A stretch of 64,000 nucleotides of DNA from Alkalihalobacillus pseudalcaliphilus (GTDB taxonomy: Bacteria; Bacillota; Bacilli; Bacillales; Bacillaceae_D): the NCBI RefSeq assembly GCF_028610675.1, contig NZ_JAQQWS010000001.1, positions 930,001 to 994,000 on the forward strand, in the 5' to 3' direction. The position numbers and the translations under genes are program-made. Below are positions 1-9,123 of the stretch, piece by piece (positions within the stretch are counted from its first letter, which is position 1; every line of letters begins with the position of its first letter). The notes under the pieces were generated by a model. It was not told where the DNA came from. It saw only the letters and a list, made by a program, of their open reading frames with translations, and ran no database searches.

Positions 1-543
1 ATTCCCTAAAGGATAACAAATAGCTGCAACTGCCACGGGAACCACACTAAACAAAAATAAAGAAACAGAAACGGATTCACTTTGTTGAAGCTGGATCAGT
101 AGAACCCCAAATAAGATAATGAGTGATGGCCATAATGCCTTTAGTGGAATTTTTTGTCTTACTTTTATGAAATGCCCTTCTTTTTGGCTCACCATAAAAA
201 ACAGTGGTGACAAAAGTAGACCAGCGACGATCGTCATTTGCCACGTTCCTGCTACTAACCAACCTGGCCCAAATGCAGCCGCATATGTGATCGGGGCATA
301 AAATAACACAAACCCAATAAAACTCCATAAAAACCATTGAAGGGGTGCTTTTTTTATTTCAACAATAATGGGTTTTAGACCGCCTTTCATTGCTACTAAT
401 ACAATTAAAAAAGGGATCATAAATAAATAACGTAAAGAAGCACTATAATACCAACTCCCCCCTTCCAAATCAATTGAACGATTAATAATAAAGGTAGAGG
501 AGAAAAAAATTGAGGCAACAATACCGACTATAATGGCTTTCAT
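1..543 (-). CDS. EmrE-type multidrug exporter family protein, 3' part cut by window edge
   Basis: Reading the minus strand from an ATG at 543 gives 181 codons with no stop before the window edge, so the C-terminus is missing. The protein is very hydrophobic, starts MKAIIVGIVASIFFSSTFII, and shows about five membrane segments in the visible part. It resembles the Bacillus DMT-superfamily proteins annotated as multidrug resistance efflux transporter family (EmrE-like). A run of G residues 5-9 bases before the ATG is a plausible ribosome binding site. The substrate cannot be told from sequence. Repeat R1 begins only about 15 bases upstream of the start codon, so its leader lies inside repeat DNA. 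Confidence 0.7.
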   Translation of the reverse strand, partial: MKAIIVGIVASIFFSSTFIINRSIDLEGGSWYYSASLRYLFMIPFLIVLVAMKGGLKPIIVEIKKAPLQWFLWSFIGFVLFYAPITYAAAFGPGWLVAGTWQMTIVAGLLLSPLFFMVSQKEGHFIKVRQKIPLKALWPSLIILFGVLLIQLQQSESVSVSLFLFSVVPVAVAAICYPLGN

Positions 544-556
544 AATTCCCCCCGTT

Positions 557-1030
557 CTTTTATATGAAAGTTACTGCTGATACTCATATGCGGAGCTTTG
601 ATTGCCACTACCGAAAATCATGCTCCGCTTACTAATTTTCAAGCTAGAAAAACAATCGAACATCATTCATTCAAATTGAAAAAGAACAAAACCAATTTGA
701 AAATATCGGTACCCCAATTAGGAAGACAAACATCAAATTGCATCAAGAGCTGAGTTGTATAGGAATAATCGTCACTTTCATTCTTGTTGGTGGCGGAGCG
801 GTTTTTGCTCCGTCATACGGGTTTTATATGATAGTTGCTTATGGGCGATATCCTGTACCTTGATGTTAGCTCGTCATCCATCTGGTGATTATGACCTTAT
901 CAGGACAGTGCTCTCTATTTGTTCAGCAGACTCCTACTGGTGATCGATCTGTAAACGTACCAACTGTCTGAACAGTCGCCACTATACATGAGAATGGTCT
1001 TTGTGAAGATACTCACATGCTCTCCACGTG
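557..1030 (+). repeat. Dispersed repeat R1, long copy a
   Basis: The copy begins with the family signature TATGAAAGTTACT at about 563. A hairpin follows with arms GCGGAGC (590-596) and GCTCCGC (622-628) around a conserved loop containing CTACCGAAAATCAT. A second hairpin has arms CGGAGC (794-799) and GCTCCG (807-812). The stretch from about 735 to 1000 aligns clearly with 30356-30606, including the blocks CATCAAGAGCTGAGTTG, CGTCATCCATCT and GAACAGTCGCCACTA. I see no credible gene in it. Together with the following minisatellite it fills the gap between the exporter gene and deoC. Confidence 0.8.
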
Positions 1031-1115
1031 TAGCTGTCATGTTCGGCTCTTTTTTGCGCCGTTACTCATCTGCTTCCCTCAAGTAACTGTCATGGTTAGC
1101 TCTTTTCTTACTGTT
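1003..1115 (+). repeat. Degenerate tandem repeat of about 52-53 bp, two units
   Basis: Two imperfect units are seen; CTGTCATG recurs at 1034 and 1087. The unit start TTTGTGAAGATACTC resembles TTTGTGCAGTTACTCC of the 52-bp array at 61047. In both places the array directly follows the R1 block containing GTCGCCACTAT / GTCGTCACTAT and ATGAGAATGG / ATGAAGAATGG, so the two modules occur together. Confidence 0.6.
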
Positions 1116-1141
1116 GAACCAAGTTTCCTATGAACATATAG

Positions 1142-1173
1142 AACAAAGTGCACCGTCAGTATATCCGGTGCAC
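1142..1173 (-). terminator. Rho-independent terminator after deoC
   Basis: Perfect 8-bp stem GTGCACCG / CGGTGCAC (1148-1155 and 1166-1173) with a 10-base loop. On the minus strand it is followed by TTTGTT, directly after the deoC stop codon. Confidence 0.75.
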
Positions 1174-1180
1174 GTAACTG

Positions 1181-1852
1181 TTAATAATCGTTTGTTCCTG
1201 TTAATCCTTTAACGATAGAAACGCCAGCGCTTGCACCGATTCTTGTTGCCCCCGCTTCTATCATTTCTTTTGCCCCGTCAAGATCACGTACACCACCTGA
1301 AGCTTTAACTCCTACATTTGGACCAACGGTTTCTCTCATCAATTGAATGTCAGCTACTGTTGCTCCTCCAGTAGAAAAGCCTGTTGATGTTTTGACAAAA
1401 TCTGCATGAGCAGCCACGGCAAGTTTGCACGCTAGTACCTTTTCTTCATCTGTTAATAAACATGTCTCAATAATAACTTTAACCAGAGCTTTTCCCTTTG
1501 CAGCGTTAACAACCGCTTCAATATCTTCTTGGACATATGCTGTATCGCCGGCCTTTAAAGCCGCGATATTAATGACCATATCCACTTCAGTTGCCCCATT
1601 TTCAATCGCATCTTTTGTCTCAAAAGCTTTTGTCGCCGTTGTTGTCGCTCCTAATGGAAAACCAATGACTGTACATACCTTCACTTCATTTGCTACATCT
1701 TTCAACTTGTCTGAAGCAAACTTAACCCAAAAAGGGTTTACACAAACAGAAGCAAAACGATATTCCTTTGCCTCGTTACAAAGTGTCATAATCTCTCCCT
1801 CTGTCGTATTGGCTTTTAATGCCGTATGATCAATATATCGTGCTAAATCCAT
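1181..1852 (-). CDS. deoC: Deoxyribose-phosphate aldolase
   Basis: This class I aldolase cleaves 2-deoxy-D-ribose 5-phosphate to glyceraldehyde 3-phosphate and acetaldehyde in deoxynucleoside catabolism. At 223 aa it has the usual family length. The motif VKTSTGFSTGGAT carries the Schiff-base lysine, and VKVIIET and GVKASGGVRD are typical barrel strands. The ATG at 1852 has GAGGAAGTG about 11 bases upstream. It follows mtaB on the same strand after 915 bases of repeat-filled DNA and has its own terminator, so it is probably transcribed alone. The rpsU and yqeY genes that follow mtaB in B. subtilis are not present in this window. Confidence 0.96.
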   Translation of the reverse strand: MDLARYIDHTALKANTTEGEIMTLCNEAKEYRFASVCVNPFWVKFASDKLKDVANEVKVCTVIGFPLGATTTATKAFETKDAIENGATEVDMVINIAALKAGDTAYVQEDIEAVVNAAKGKALVKVIIETCLLTDEEKVLACKLAVAAHADFVKTSTGFSTGGATVADIQLMRETVGPNVGVKASGGVRDLDGAKEMIEAGATRIGASAGVSIVKGLTGTNDY

Positions 1853-1889
1853 CTATGAACACTTCCTCTCAACTTGTCCGAACCTCTTC

Positions 1890-1920
1890 CATTTTACCAT
1901 AATCTAGAGTTATTCTCTAG
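1890..1920 (-). promoter_or_regulatory. Candidate deoC promoter/operator with a palindrome
   Basis: On the minus strand GGTAAAAT (around 1890-1898) could serve as a -10 region. Just upstream lies the palindrome CTAGAG-TTATT-CTCTAG (1904-1920), which would sit in the -35/-10 spacer and could be an operator. No good -35 hexamer is visible. Confidence 0.35.
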
Positions 1921-2111
1921 ACACAGCAAAAATTCATCCAAAACCAATCTCAATAGCAAAACAGGGAATGTAACTTCTTCAATAGTAGCGTTAACACAAT
2001 AATTAATCCTTATCCTCTTGGAGCAATCTACACACACTCTACACCGATCCCGCTAAACTATCATGCTCAAGTAGCCCTAATGTGAAGCTACTCTCAAATT
2101 GTAGTTGCTTT

Positions 2112-2300
2112 TGTATGAAAGTGGACTAAAGCTCAAGTGCGGAGCGTTAATTGCCGCTACCGAAAATCATGATCCGAGTCCTATGGGGTGGCGCTGAGCT
2201 AACTGGCTTCACCGGTGGATCTCAGCTCTGCCACTACGTCCCATGGGAGTCTCCGCATGTTTTCGTCCGCTGGGTACTGCTGATTCTCAAGTACAAATAA
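2112..2300 (+). repeat. Dispersed repeat R1, copy with inserted cloverleaf-like module B
   Basis: The copy starts GTATGAAAGTGGACT, then GTGCGGAGC and CCGCTACCGAAAATCATG. Module B follows (about 2179-2248) with nested stems: TCCTATGGG/CCCATGGGA outside, GTGGC/GCCAC (2188-2192, 2230-2234), CTGAG/CTCAG (2194-2198, 2221-2225) and CTGG/CCGG (2203-2206, 2212-2215) inside. The copy at 30128 keeps these stems with other bases. It lies in the 915-base gap between deoC and mtaB, which holds no gene that I can see. Confidence 0.8.
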
Positions 2301-2399
2301 GATCCATTAACAAAAAAACAAAGTGAATGAAATGCTATCAGTTAAAAAGCATAACATTACTTTCATCTTTATTGAAAAGTAATAAAAGTTAAAAAACCA

Positions 2400-2690
2400 A
2401 CAAACATGAAAGTGTGGTTTTACTCTTTTACTGGTGGCTTTTCATTCAATATCGGTTTTGAGAATTCTCACAATTTGCTGTAGCCCCGCCACTTTTTGGG
2501 TGTTGCCGGGCAAGGGTTTTCCCAAAAAGATTCAGCGCACCGCACAAACAGCCACCAACAACAAAAAGAGATAATAGTAACCCCACCAGGTTTAGTATCT
2601 AAAATCCAAGTGTTTTTGGACCGTTAGCCAAGCTCGCTTGGCTTCTTCACGCCACTGCGTGAAGTTTTGAAAATCGAAATGAACCTTGAG
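2400..2690 (+). repeat. Dispersed repeat R2, copy a
   Basis: About 290 bases align with the reverse complement of 18158-18470. Shared blocks are ATGAAAGTGTGGTTTT, ACTGGTGGCTTTTCATTCA, GTAGCCCCGCCACTTTTT, CAGCGCACCGCACAA and TTTAGTATCTAAAATC. The hairpin CTTTTTGGG/CCCAAAAAG (2492-2500, 2521-2529) and the hairpins GCCAAGC/GCTTGGC and TTCACGC/GCGTGAA near 2624-2668 sit where the other copy has hairpins of different sequence. Confidence 0.75.
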
Positions 2691-2719
2691 AAATGAACAC
2701 CACCCATTAAACTTCCATA

Positions 2720-2752
2720 CAAAAAGCCATGCAGAGACAAACTCCACATGAC
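2720..2752 (-). terminator. Terminator after mtaB
   Basis: On the minus strand GTCATG-tg-GAG pairs with CTC-tg-CATGGC and is followed by TTTTTG, 16 bases past the mtaB stop. It would end the hrcA-to-mtaB heat-shock transcript. Confidence 0.65.
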
Positions 2753-2767
2753 TATTAGAATTCAATA

Positions 2768-4123
2768 TTAGTTTGAAACAGCTTGTTTTAATCCCGCATC
2801 ATCCTCATCCATGACGCGAACAAATTCACCCTCGCTATATGGATATCCAGGTTTCGTTACCTTCACCTTCATGATCTTTCCGATCATCGCTTCAGGTACT
2901 CTTACTTTAACTTTTAAATAATTATCCGTATACCCAATCAAATAACCACTATCAGGCTGATCCTTATCTACTTCTTCTGGAATCATTTCCAGTACATCTT
3001 GCTCAAAACGACTCGCATATTCCTTAGCAAGCTGATTAGAAAGCTCAATAAGCTTATGCACTCTTTGATTTTTCACTTCTTCATCCACTTGATCGTCCAT
3101 CCTAGCAGCTGGCGTACCAGTACGCTTCGAATAAGGGAACACATGTAATTCGCTGAATTTATGCTTGGCAATAAAATCATATGTTTCCTGGAACTCAGCA
3201 TCCGTTTCTCCCGGAAAACCAACAATAACATCGGAAGTAATCGCAAGTCCAGGTAATACACCTTTTAATTTTTCAATTCGCTCAGCAAAAAATTCCATCG
3301 TGTATTTTCGACGCATTCTTTTTAGGACTGTATTAGAACCCGACTGGATCGGAATATGAAGATGACGGACGACCTTTTCAGAACGATCAATCACATCAAT
3401 GACTTCATCGGTTAACTGACTTGCTTCAATCGAGGAAATGCGAATACGTTTAAGGCCTTCAACCGTTTCCAAATCCTCTAACAATCGAGCTAAGCTATAG
3501 TCTTTCAAATCTTCTCCATAACCACCTGTATGAATGCCCGTTAAAACAATTTCTTTATAACCTGCTTCTACTAATTGATTGGCTTGGTTTAGAACTTCTT
3601 GCGGATCTCTAGAACGCATTAATCCACGAGCCCATGGAATAATACAGAATGTACAAAAGTTATTACAGCCTTCTTGAATTTTTAAAGAGGCTCGAGTTCG
3701 GTCTGTAAATGAAGGCACATCAAGCTCTTCGTAGACACGACTTCTCATTATATTACCAACACCATTAATCGGTTCTCTTTCTTCTTTAAACTGCTCGATA
3801 TATTCAAGCATTTTCACTCTTTCCTGCGTACCAACAACGATGTCAACTCCAGGGATTGCCATAATTTCTGCAGGAGATGTTTGAGCATAACAACCCGTCA
3901 CACAAATGACTGCATCAGGATTCTTTCTAATGGCACGACGAATCACTTGACGACTTTTCTTATCACCCGTATTCGTAACGGTACACGTATTAATTACATA
4001 AACGTCAGAACGCTTCTCAAAATCGACCTTCTCGTAATTTTGAGCTTTAAATAACTGCCAAATCGCTTCTGTTTCATAATGATTTACTTTACAACCTAAT
4101 GTATGAAATGCAACTGAAGGCAT
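2768..4123 (-). CDS. mtaB: tRNA t6A37 methylthiotransferase MtaB
   Basis: This radical-SAM enzyme adds a methylthio group to t6A37 of tRNA. It is the YqeV type: the N-terminal MTTase domain has HTLGCKVN, NTCTV and TGCYAQ, whose cysteines hold one Fe-S cluster; the radical-SAM motif CNNFCTFC follows near residue 155; a TRAM domain ends the protein. I chose the ATG at 4123 (451 aa) because GAGGTG lies 6-7 bases upstream and the protein then begins MPSVAFHTLGC like its homologues; a GTG at 4132 would place the start inside that site. The rsmE stop codon lies in the ribosome binding site, so translation is closely coupled. Confidence 0.95.
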   Translation of the reverse strand: MPSVAFHTLGCKVNHYETEAIWQLFKAQNYEKVDFEKRSDVYVINTCTVTNTGDKKSRQVIRRAIRKNPDAVICVTGCYAQTSPAEIMAIPGVDIVVGTQERVKMLEYIEQFKEEREPINGVGNIMRSRVYEELDVPSFTDRTRASLKIQEGCNNFCTFCIIPWARGLMRSRDPQEVLNQANQLVEAGYKEIVLTGIHTGGYGEDLKDYSLARLLEDLETVEGLKRIRISSIEASQLTDEVIDVIDRSEKVVRHLHIPIQSGSNTVLKRMRRKYTMEFFAERIEKLKGVLPGLAITSDVIVGFPGETDAEFQETYDFIAKHKFSELHVFPYSKRTGTPAARMDDQVDEEVKNQRVHKLIELSNQLAKEYASRFEQDVLEMIPEEVDKDQPDSGYLIGYTDNYLKVKVRVPEAMIGKIMKVKVTKPGYPYSEGEFVRVMDEDDAGLKQAVSN

Positions 4124-4128
4124 TTTCT

Positions 4129-4878
4129 TCACCTCAATAATTCAAATTGATAAGATATTGCAGCTAACATATATAGGGAGGCCGTTTCAGTTCTTAATAT
4201 TCTCGGCCCAAGTCCACATACTTTTGCCCCTTTATTATGTAAGGCTTGTACTTCTTCGGAATCAAGACCACCCTCTGGTCCGATAACAACTAAAATATGA
4301 TTCCCGTCTTCTAGTTGATTTAATGCCTTAGCTAATTCGGCTTGTTCTCCACTTTTAGCTTGCTCTTCATAAGCAACAATAACCAAATCGTATTCCTGTA
4401 CACGCTCAATCAGTTCATTCCAATTAATAGGATCGGCTATTTGAGGTATAACTAAACGATACGATTGTTCTGCTGCTTCCTTGGCGATTTTTTGTAATCT
4501 TTCCAGTTTCTTTTTTACTTTTTTAGCTTCCCACTTTACGATTGCTCGTTTTGACTGGAGTGGTATAAAATGAGACGCTCCAAGCTCCGTCCCTTTTTGG
4601 ACAATGTAATCTAGCTTATCCCCTTTTGGCAAACTTTGAGCAACGGTCACATGTACAGGAAGTTCTGTCTCTACCTTTACTTTCTCTAGTACCTTCACTT
4701 CCACCTTTTCAATATCGACGGTAAGTAATTGACAGAGGAATGCTTCATGCTCTTGCTCAGAAACACAAATGATTTTGTCACCACTATTCATTCTCATCAC
4801 ACGACTTATATGCTTAGCATCATCACTTGTAATCGTAAAGCTCACTTCAGTCACTGACTTAACAAAATATCTTTGCAA
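4129..4878 (-). CDS. rsmE: 16S rRNA (uracil1498-N3)-methyltransferase RsmE
   Basis: This SPOUT-family methyltransferase acts on U1498 of 16S rRNA. GPEGGL and GLGPRILRTETA form the knotted S-adenosylmethionine site near the C-terminus, and the N-terminal part is the PUA-like RNA-binding domain. I favour the TTG at 4878 (249 aa, MQRYFVK), since AAGGTGGGG lies 8 bases upstream and homologues begin MQRYF; an in-frame GTG at 4887 touches the binding site. It sits between prmA and mtaB as in B. subtilis (yqeU). Confidence 0.93.
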   Translation of the reverse strand: MQRYFVKSVTEVSFTITSDDAKHISRVMRMNSGDKIICVSEQEHEAFLCQLLTVDIEKVEVKVLEKVKVETELPVHVTVAQSLPKGDKLDYIVQKGTELGASHFIPLQSKRAIVKWEAKKVKKKLERLQKIAKEAAEQSYRLVIPQIADPINWNELIERVQEYDLVIVAYEEQAKSGEQAELAKALNQLEDGNHILVVIGPEGGLDSEEVQALHNKGAKVCGLGPRILRTETASLYMLAAISYQFELLR

Positions 4879-4909
4879 TACACACACCCCACCTTATAGC
4901 AGTTGAGGA

Positions 4910-5845
4910 TTATGACTTTGTAGCAATGATCGCTACCCAATCGTCCATTTCAACAACTTCTTGAATCGTTAATCCAGCTTCTATTAAAGAGTCTTTCACT
5001 TCTTGTTTTTTTCTTTTTATAATACCAGACGTAATAAAAGCTCCACCTGGTTTAAGGATCGCTGCCGCATCTTGGGTGAATTTCACGATGATCTCCGCTA
5101 AAATGTTGGAGACAACGATATCATAAGGTCCATCAATCCCTTTTAATAAGTCATTTTGTTTGACCTCAATTTTATCGCTGAGTTTATTTAACTCAATATT
5201 CATTTGAGCACTTTCCACCGCTACCTCATCTAGATCTGTACTAAGAATGGAGCTTGCTCCAAGCTTTGCCGCAGCGATACTTAATACTCCAGAGCCTGTA
5301 CCAACATCGACAATACGCTCATCTCCCTGTATTACTTTTTCTAAGGCTTGAATACATAATACAGTAGTTGGATGTGTACCTGTTCCAAAGGCCATACCAG
5401 GATCTAATTCAATAATCATTTCTTCTTCATTTGCTGTATATTCTTCCCAAGTAGGAACGATGGTAATCTTTTGTGAAATCTTCACGGGCTTGTAATACTT
5501 CTTCCAAGCCGTTGCCCACTCTTCCTCTTTCACTTCGGTCAAATTTATTTTATTTAACCCTAGATCAATATTATATTGAGATAATCCTTTTATTGAAAGT
5601 GTAACTTCTTCAATCGTTTCTGATAAAAAACTTGTCTCAGGGAAATACGCTTTGACAATGACACCTTCTTCAGGATAATCATCAGGAGAGAGTTGATAGA
5701 TTTCACCGAAACGATCGCCCCATTCCTTTACAAGATCAGCTGGGTCCTCAATGACAACACCACTGGCACCTGCTTCATGTAATATGTTAGAGACAGGTTC
5801 AACCGCCTCCTGGGTAGTATGAATACTAAATTCAATCCATTTCAT
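4910..5845 (-). CDS. prmA: Ribosomal protein L11 methyltransferase PrmA
   Basis: It trimethylates ribosomal protein L11. The N-terminal substrate-recognition domain (MKWIEFSIHTT) is followed by a Rossmann-type methyltransferase with motif I VDVGTGSGVLSIAA and the catalytic-region motif NILAEII. GTGTHPTT is the family signature just before motif I. The ATG at 5845 gives 311 aa and matches homologue starts; an upstream in-frame ATG at 5863 adds six residues and has a poorer ribosome binding site. It lies 51 bases after dnaJ in the heat-shock operon. Confidence 0.94.
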   Translation of the reverse strand: MKWIEFSIHTTQEAVEPVSNILHEAGASGVVIEDPADLVKEWGDRFGEIYQLSPDDYPEEGVIVKAYFPETSFLSETIEEVTLSIKGLSQYNIDLGLNKINLTEVKEEEWATAWKKYYKPVKISQKITIVPTWEEYTANEEEMIIELDPGMAFGTGTHPTTVLCIQALEKVIQGDERIVDVGTGSGVLSIAAAKLGASSILSTDLDEVAVESAQMNIELNKLSDKIEVKQNDLLKGIDGPYDIVVSNILAEIIVKFTQDAAAILKPGGAFITSGIIKRKKQEVKDSLIEAGLTIQEVVEMDDWVAIIATKS

Positions 5846-5896
5846 TATTTCTTCCAACTCCATCCTTCATGATTTCTCCATTAAACACTTAGTAAA

Positions 5897-7012
5897 TTAA
5901 TCGCCCTTAAATGCTCTCTTTACTTTCCCAAAAAAACTATCGTCTTGTTCATCAATCTTATTTCCTGATAGATTGGCAAAATCTCGAATCACTTCTTTTT
6001 GCTTATCTGTTAAGTTCTTTGGAATTACTACACGCACTTGAACATGTTGGTCACCTTGACCACGCCCATGAACATTCGGTACTCCTTTTCCACGCAATCG
6101 GAAATTCGTACCCGTTTGTGTCCCTGCAGGAATTTTTAATTTCACTTTACCATTTAAGGTTGGGACCTCAATTTCGTCACCTAAAGCTACTTGAGCAAAG
6201 GTTAACGGCATTTCACAGTAGATATCGTCGCCTTCACGTTCAAAGAACTCATGGGACTTCACATTAAATACGACAAATAAATCTCCCGGAGGCCCACCAT
6301 TTGTTCCGGGTTCTCCTTGACCAGCCACTCGAAGTTGCTGTCCGTGATCGATACCAGCTGGAACTTTAACACTAATTTTTTTGCGCTTACGTACTTTTCC
6401 TTTACCAGCACATGTTGAACATTTATGTTTAATTTGCTTTCCTGTCCCCTCACAATGGTGACATACGCGGCGGTTGACAACGCGGCCAAATGGTGTGTTT
6501 TGTTCAACACTCATTTGCCCTGACCCTTGGCAGTGCGAGCATGTTTCTGGCTTTGTTCCTGGTTTTGCTCCAGAACCATCACATGTAGTACAGTTTTCTT
6601 CGCGTGGAATTTCAATTTCCGTATCTTTACCAAATACAGCCTCTTTAAATTCAACCGTCATCGTGTATTGAAGGTCAGCCCCTTGACGTGGTGCATTGGG
6701 ATTTCTGCGACCCCCGCCACCGCCAAAGAACATATCAAAAATATCGCCGAAGCCACCAAAATCACCAGAACCAGCTCCGCCAAATCCTTGATTTGTAGCT
6801 GCATGACCAAATTGGTCATATTGTGATTTCTTTTGAGGGTCACTTAAAACATCATAAGCTTCCTTTACTTCCTTAAATTTGGTCTCAGCATCTGCTGCTT
6901 TGTTGACATCCGGATGATATTTCCGCGCAAGCTTTCTGTACGCTTTTTTCATCTCATCAACAGAAGCACCCTTTTCAACGCCGAGGACATCATAGTAATC
7001 GCGTTTACTCAT
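5897..7012 (-). CDS. dnaJ: Chaperone protein DnaJ
   Basis: This Hsp40 co-chaperone stimulates the DnaK ATPase and delivers unfolded clients. The J domain holds HPD near residue 33, followed by a Gly/Phe-rich linker and four zinc-binding repeats CTTCDGSG, CSHCQGSG, CHHCEGTG and CSTCAGKG. Two substrate-binding beta domains complete 371 aa. The ATG at 7012 (MSKRDYYDVLG) is preferred to an in-frame ATG at 7021, which lies too close to GGGGAG. A terminator-like hairpin separates it from dnaK. Confidence 0.97.
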   Translation of the reverse strand: MSKRDYYDVLGVEKGASVDEMKKAYRKLARKYHPDVNKAADAETKFKEVKEAYDVLSDPQKKSQYDQFGHAATNQGFGGAGSGDFGGFGDIFDMFFGGGGGRRNPNAPRQGADLQYTMTVEFKEAVFGKDTEIEIPREENCTTCDGSGAKPGTKPETCSHCQGSGQMSVEQNTPFGRVVNRRVCHHCEGTGKQIKHKCSTCAGKGKVRKRKKISVKVPAGIDHGQQLRVAGQGEPGTNGGPPGDLFVVFNVKSHEFFEREGDDIYCEMPLTFAQVALGDEIEVPTLNGKVKLKIPAGTQTGTNFRLRGKGVPNVHGRGQGDQHVQVRVVIPKNLTDKQKEVIRDFANLSGNKIDEQDDSFFGKVKRAFKGD

Positions 7013-7170
7013 TTCATCCACTCCCCGAGACTATTATCAACATTGGTTTCTTCATCCTATTATTCCTACTAATTAGAAGTGACGTTTATTTGTTGCCGCT
7101 CCACTAGTCCATAACGTACATCTTACCATCACTTTTTATCGCTGTGCAAGACGCATATTCAATCTCCTTG

Positions 7171-7207
7171 AAAAAAGTCAAAGCCATTAAGCTGACTTTG
7201 ACTTTTG
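7171..7207 (-). terminator. Hairpin terminator or attenuator between dnaK and dnaJ
   Basis: On the minus strand AAAGTCAAAG and CTTTGACTTT pair around a 12-base loop, followed by T residues. Because dnaJ, prmA, rsmE and mtaB continue on the same strand, it probably lowers read-through and protects the dnaK 3' end rather than stopping all transcription. Confidence 0.75.
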
Positions 7208-7250
7208 CCAAGTTCATAGGGGATGAACTCCCCTACCAATTAAGATCGTA

Positions 7251-9092
7251 TTACTTTTTGTCGTCGTTGACTTCTTCGTAATCAGCATCCACAACATTAT
7301 CATCAGATTTTGTTTGTTGACCATTCTCTTCTCCACCAGCACCTTGTTGTGCTTGTTGAGCTTGAGCTGCTGCTTCATACATTTTCGTTGTAATAGCTGT
7401 TAATACTTCTTGAAGCTCATCTTTCGCCGTACGGATTTCATCTAAGTTGTTCGCTTCAATAGCTGCTTTTAACTTATCTTTTGCCGCTTCTGCTTTTTCC
7501 TTCTCACTTGCATCAACCGCTTCTCCCACGTCTTTTAACGTCTTTTCTGTTTGGAAGACAAGTTGATCGGCTTCATTACGAAGCTCTACTTCTTCACGAC
7601 GCTTTTTGTCATCTTCAGCGTTTGCTTCTGCATCTTTAACCATTTTGTCAATTTCTTCATCAGATAAACCAGATGAAGATGTAATCGTAATGGACTGCTC
7701 TTTATTTGTTCCTAAGTCTTTCGCTTTAACATTTACGATACCGTTCGCATCAAGGTCGAAGCTCACTTCAATTTGTGGAACACCACGTGGAGCTGGTGGG
7801 ATATCCGTTAATTGGAAACGACCTAATGTTTTATTATTAGCTGCCATTTCACGCTCACCTTGTAGGACATGAATGTCTACAGAAGGTTGGTTATCAGCAG
7901 CTGTAGAGAATACTTGAGATTTCGAAGTTGGAATCGTCGTATTACGCTCAATTAATTTTGTAAATACGCCACCCATTGTTTCAATTCCTAATGAAAGTGG
8001 AGTTACATCTAATAATACAACATCCTTAACATCACCAGTTAAAACGCCCGCTTGAACAGCTGCACCTAAGGCAACAACTTCATCTGGGTTAACACCTTTA
8101 TGAGGATCTTGACCTGTTAACTTCTTAATCGCATCTTGTACAGCTGGAATACGTGTTGAACCACCAACTAATACTACTTTATCAATTTCTGAAGCAGATA
8201 AGCCAGAGTCAGATAAAGCACGTCGAGTTGGTGCCAAAGTACGCTCTACTAAATCAGAAGATAACTCTTCAAATTTCGCACGACTTAAGCTTACTTCTAA
8301 GTGTTTAGGCCCTGTTTGGTCTGCTGTAATAAATGGTAATGAGATTTGTGTTTGAGTTACACCAGATAAATCTTTTTTCGCTTTTTCTGCGGCGTCTTTT
8401 AAACGTTGCATCGCCATTTTATCTTGAGAAAGGTCAATGCCGTTATCCTTCTTAAATGATTCAACTAAATAGTCGATAATAACTTGGTCAAAATCGTCTC
8501 CACCTAGTTTATTGTCACCAGAAGTCGCTTTTACTTCAAAGAATCCATCGCCAAGTTCAAGGATAGAAACGTCAAATGTACCGCCACCTAGGTCATAAAC
8601 AAGAATCGTTTGATCTTCTTCTTTTTCTAGTCCATAAGCAAGCGCTGCAGCCGTTGGCTCATTGACGATACGTTCCACTTCTAAACCAGCAATTTTTCCA
8701 GCGTCTTTTGTCGCTTGACGTTGCGAGTCATTAAAGTAAGCTGGAACCGTGATAACCGCTTTAGTTACCGTTTCACCAAGATAAGCTTCTGCATCTGACT
8801 TTAATTTTTGTAAAATAATTGCAGAGATTTCTTGAGGTGTGAATTCTTTTCCATCAACTGTCTCTTTATGGTCTGTACCCATATAACGTTTGATAGACAT
8901 GATTGTATTAGGGTTCGTAATGGCTTGACGCTTTGCTACTTCCCCTACTAGACGCTCTCCGTCTTTAAATGCTACGACAGATGGTGTTGTGCGGTTTCCT
9001 TCTGGGTTTGGAATGACAGTTGCTTCTCCACCCTCCATAACAGCCACACAAGAGTTTGTCGTTCCTAAGTCAATTCCGATAATTTTACTCAT
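7251..9092 (-). CDS. dnaK: Molecular chaperone DnaK (Hsp70)
   Basis: ATP-driven chaperone of 613 aa, the usual size in Gram-positive bacteria. The nucleotide-binding domain starts IIGIDLGTTNSCVAV and has VPAYFNDSQRQATKDAG, LVYDLGGGTFDVS and LVGGSTRIPAVQ. The substrate domain begins after DVTPLSLGIETMGG, and the tail is Gln- and Asp-rich (NVVDADYEEV). The ATG at 9092 has TAGGAGG at a good distance. It is the third gene of hrcA-grpE-dnaK, controlled by HrcA through CIRCE. Confidence 0.99.
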   Translation of the reverse strand: MSKIIGIDLGTTNSCVAVMEGGEATVIPNPEGNRTTPSVVAFKDGERLVGEVAKRQAITNPNTIMSIKRYMGTDHKETVDGKEFTPQEISAIILQKLKSDAEAYLGETVTKAVITVPAYFNDSQRQATKDAGKIAGLEVERIVNEPTAAALAYGLEKEEDQTILVYDLGGGTFDVSILELGDGFFEVKATSGDNKLGGDDFDQVIIDYLVESFKKDNGIDLSQDKMAMQRLKDAAEKAKKDLSGVTQTQISLPFITADQTGPKHLEVSLSRAKFEELSSDLVERTLAPTRRALSDSGLSASEIDKVVLVGGSTRIPAVQDAIKKLTGQDPHKGVNPDEVVALGAAVQAGVLTGDVKDVVLLDVTPLSLGIETMGGVFTKLIERNTTIPTSKSQVFSTAADNQPSVDIHVLQGEREMAANNKTLGRFQLTDIPPAPRGVPQIEVSFDLDANGIVNVKAKDLGTNKEQSITITSSSGLSDEEIDKMVKDAEANAEDDKKRREEVELRNEADQLVFQTEKTLKDVGEAVDASEKEKAEAAKDKLKAAIEANNLDEIRTAKDELQEVLTAITTKMYEAAAQAQQAQQGAGGEENGQQTKSDDNVVDADYEEVNDDKK

Positions 9093-9123
9093 TTTTTTGT
9101 GCCTCCTATTAATTTGTATGTAA

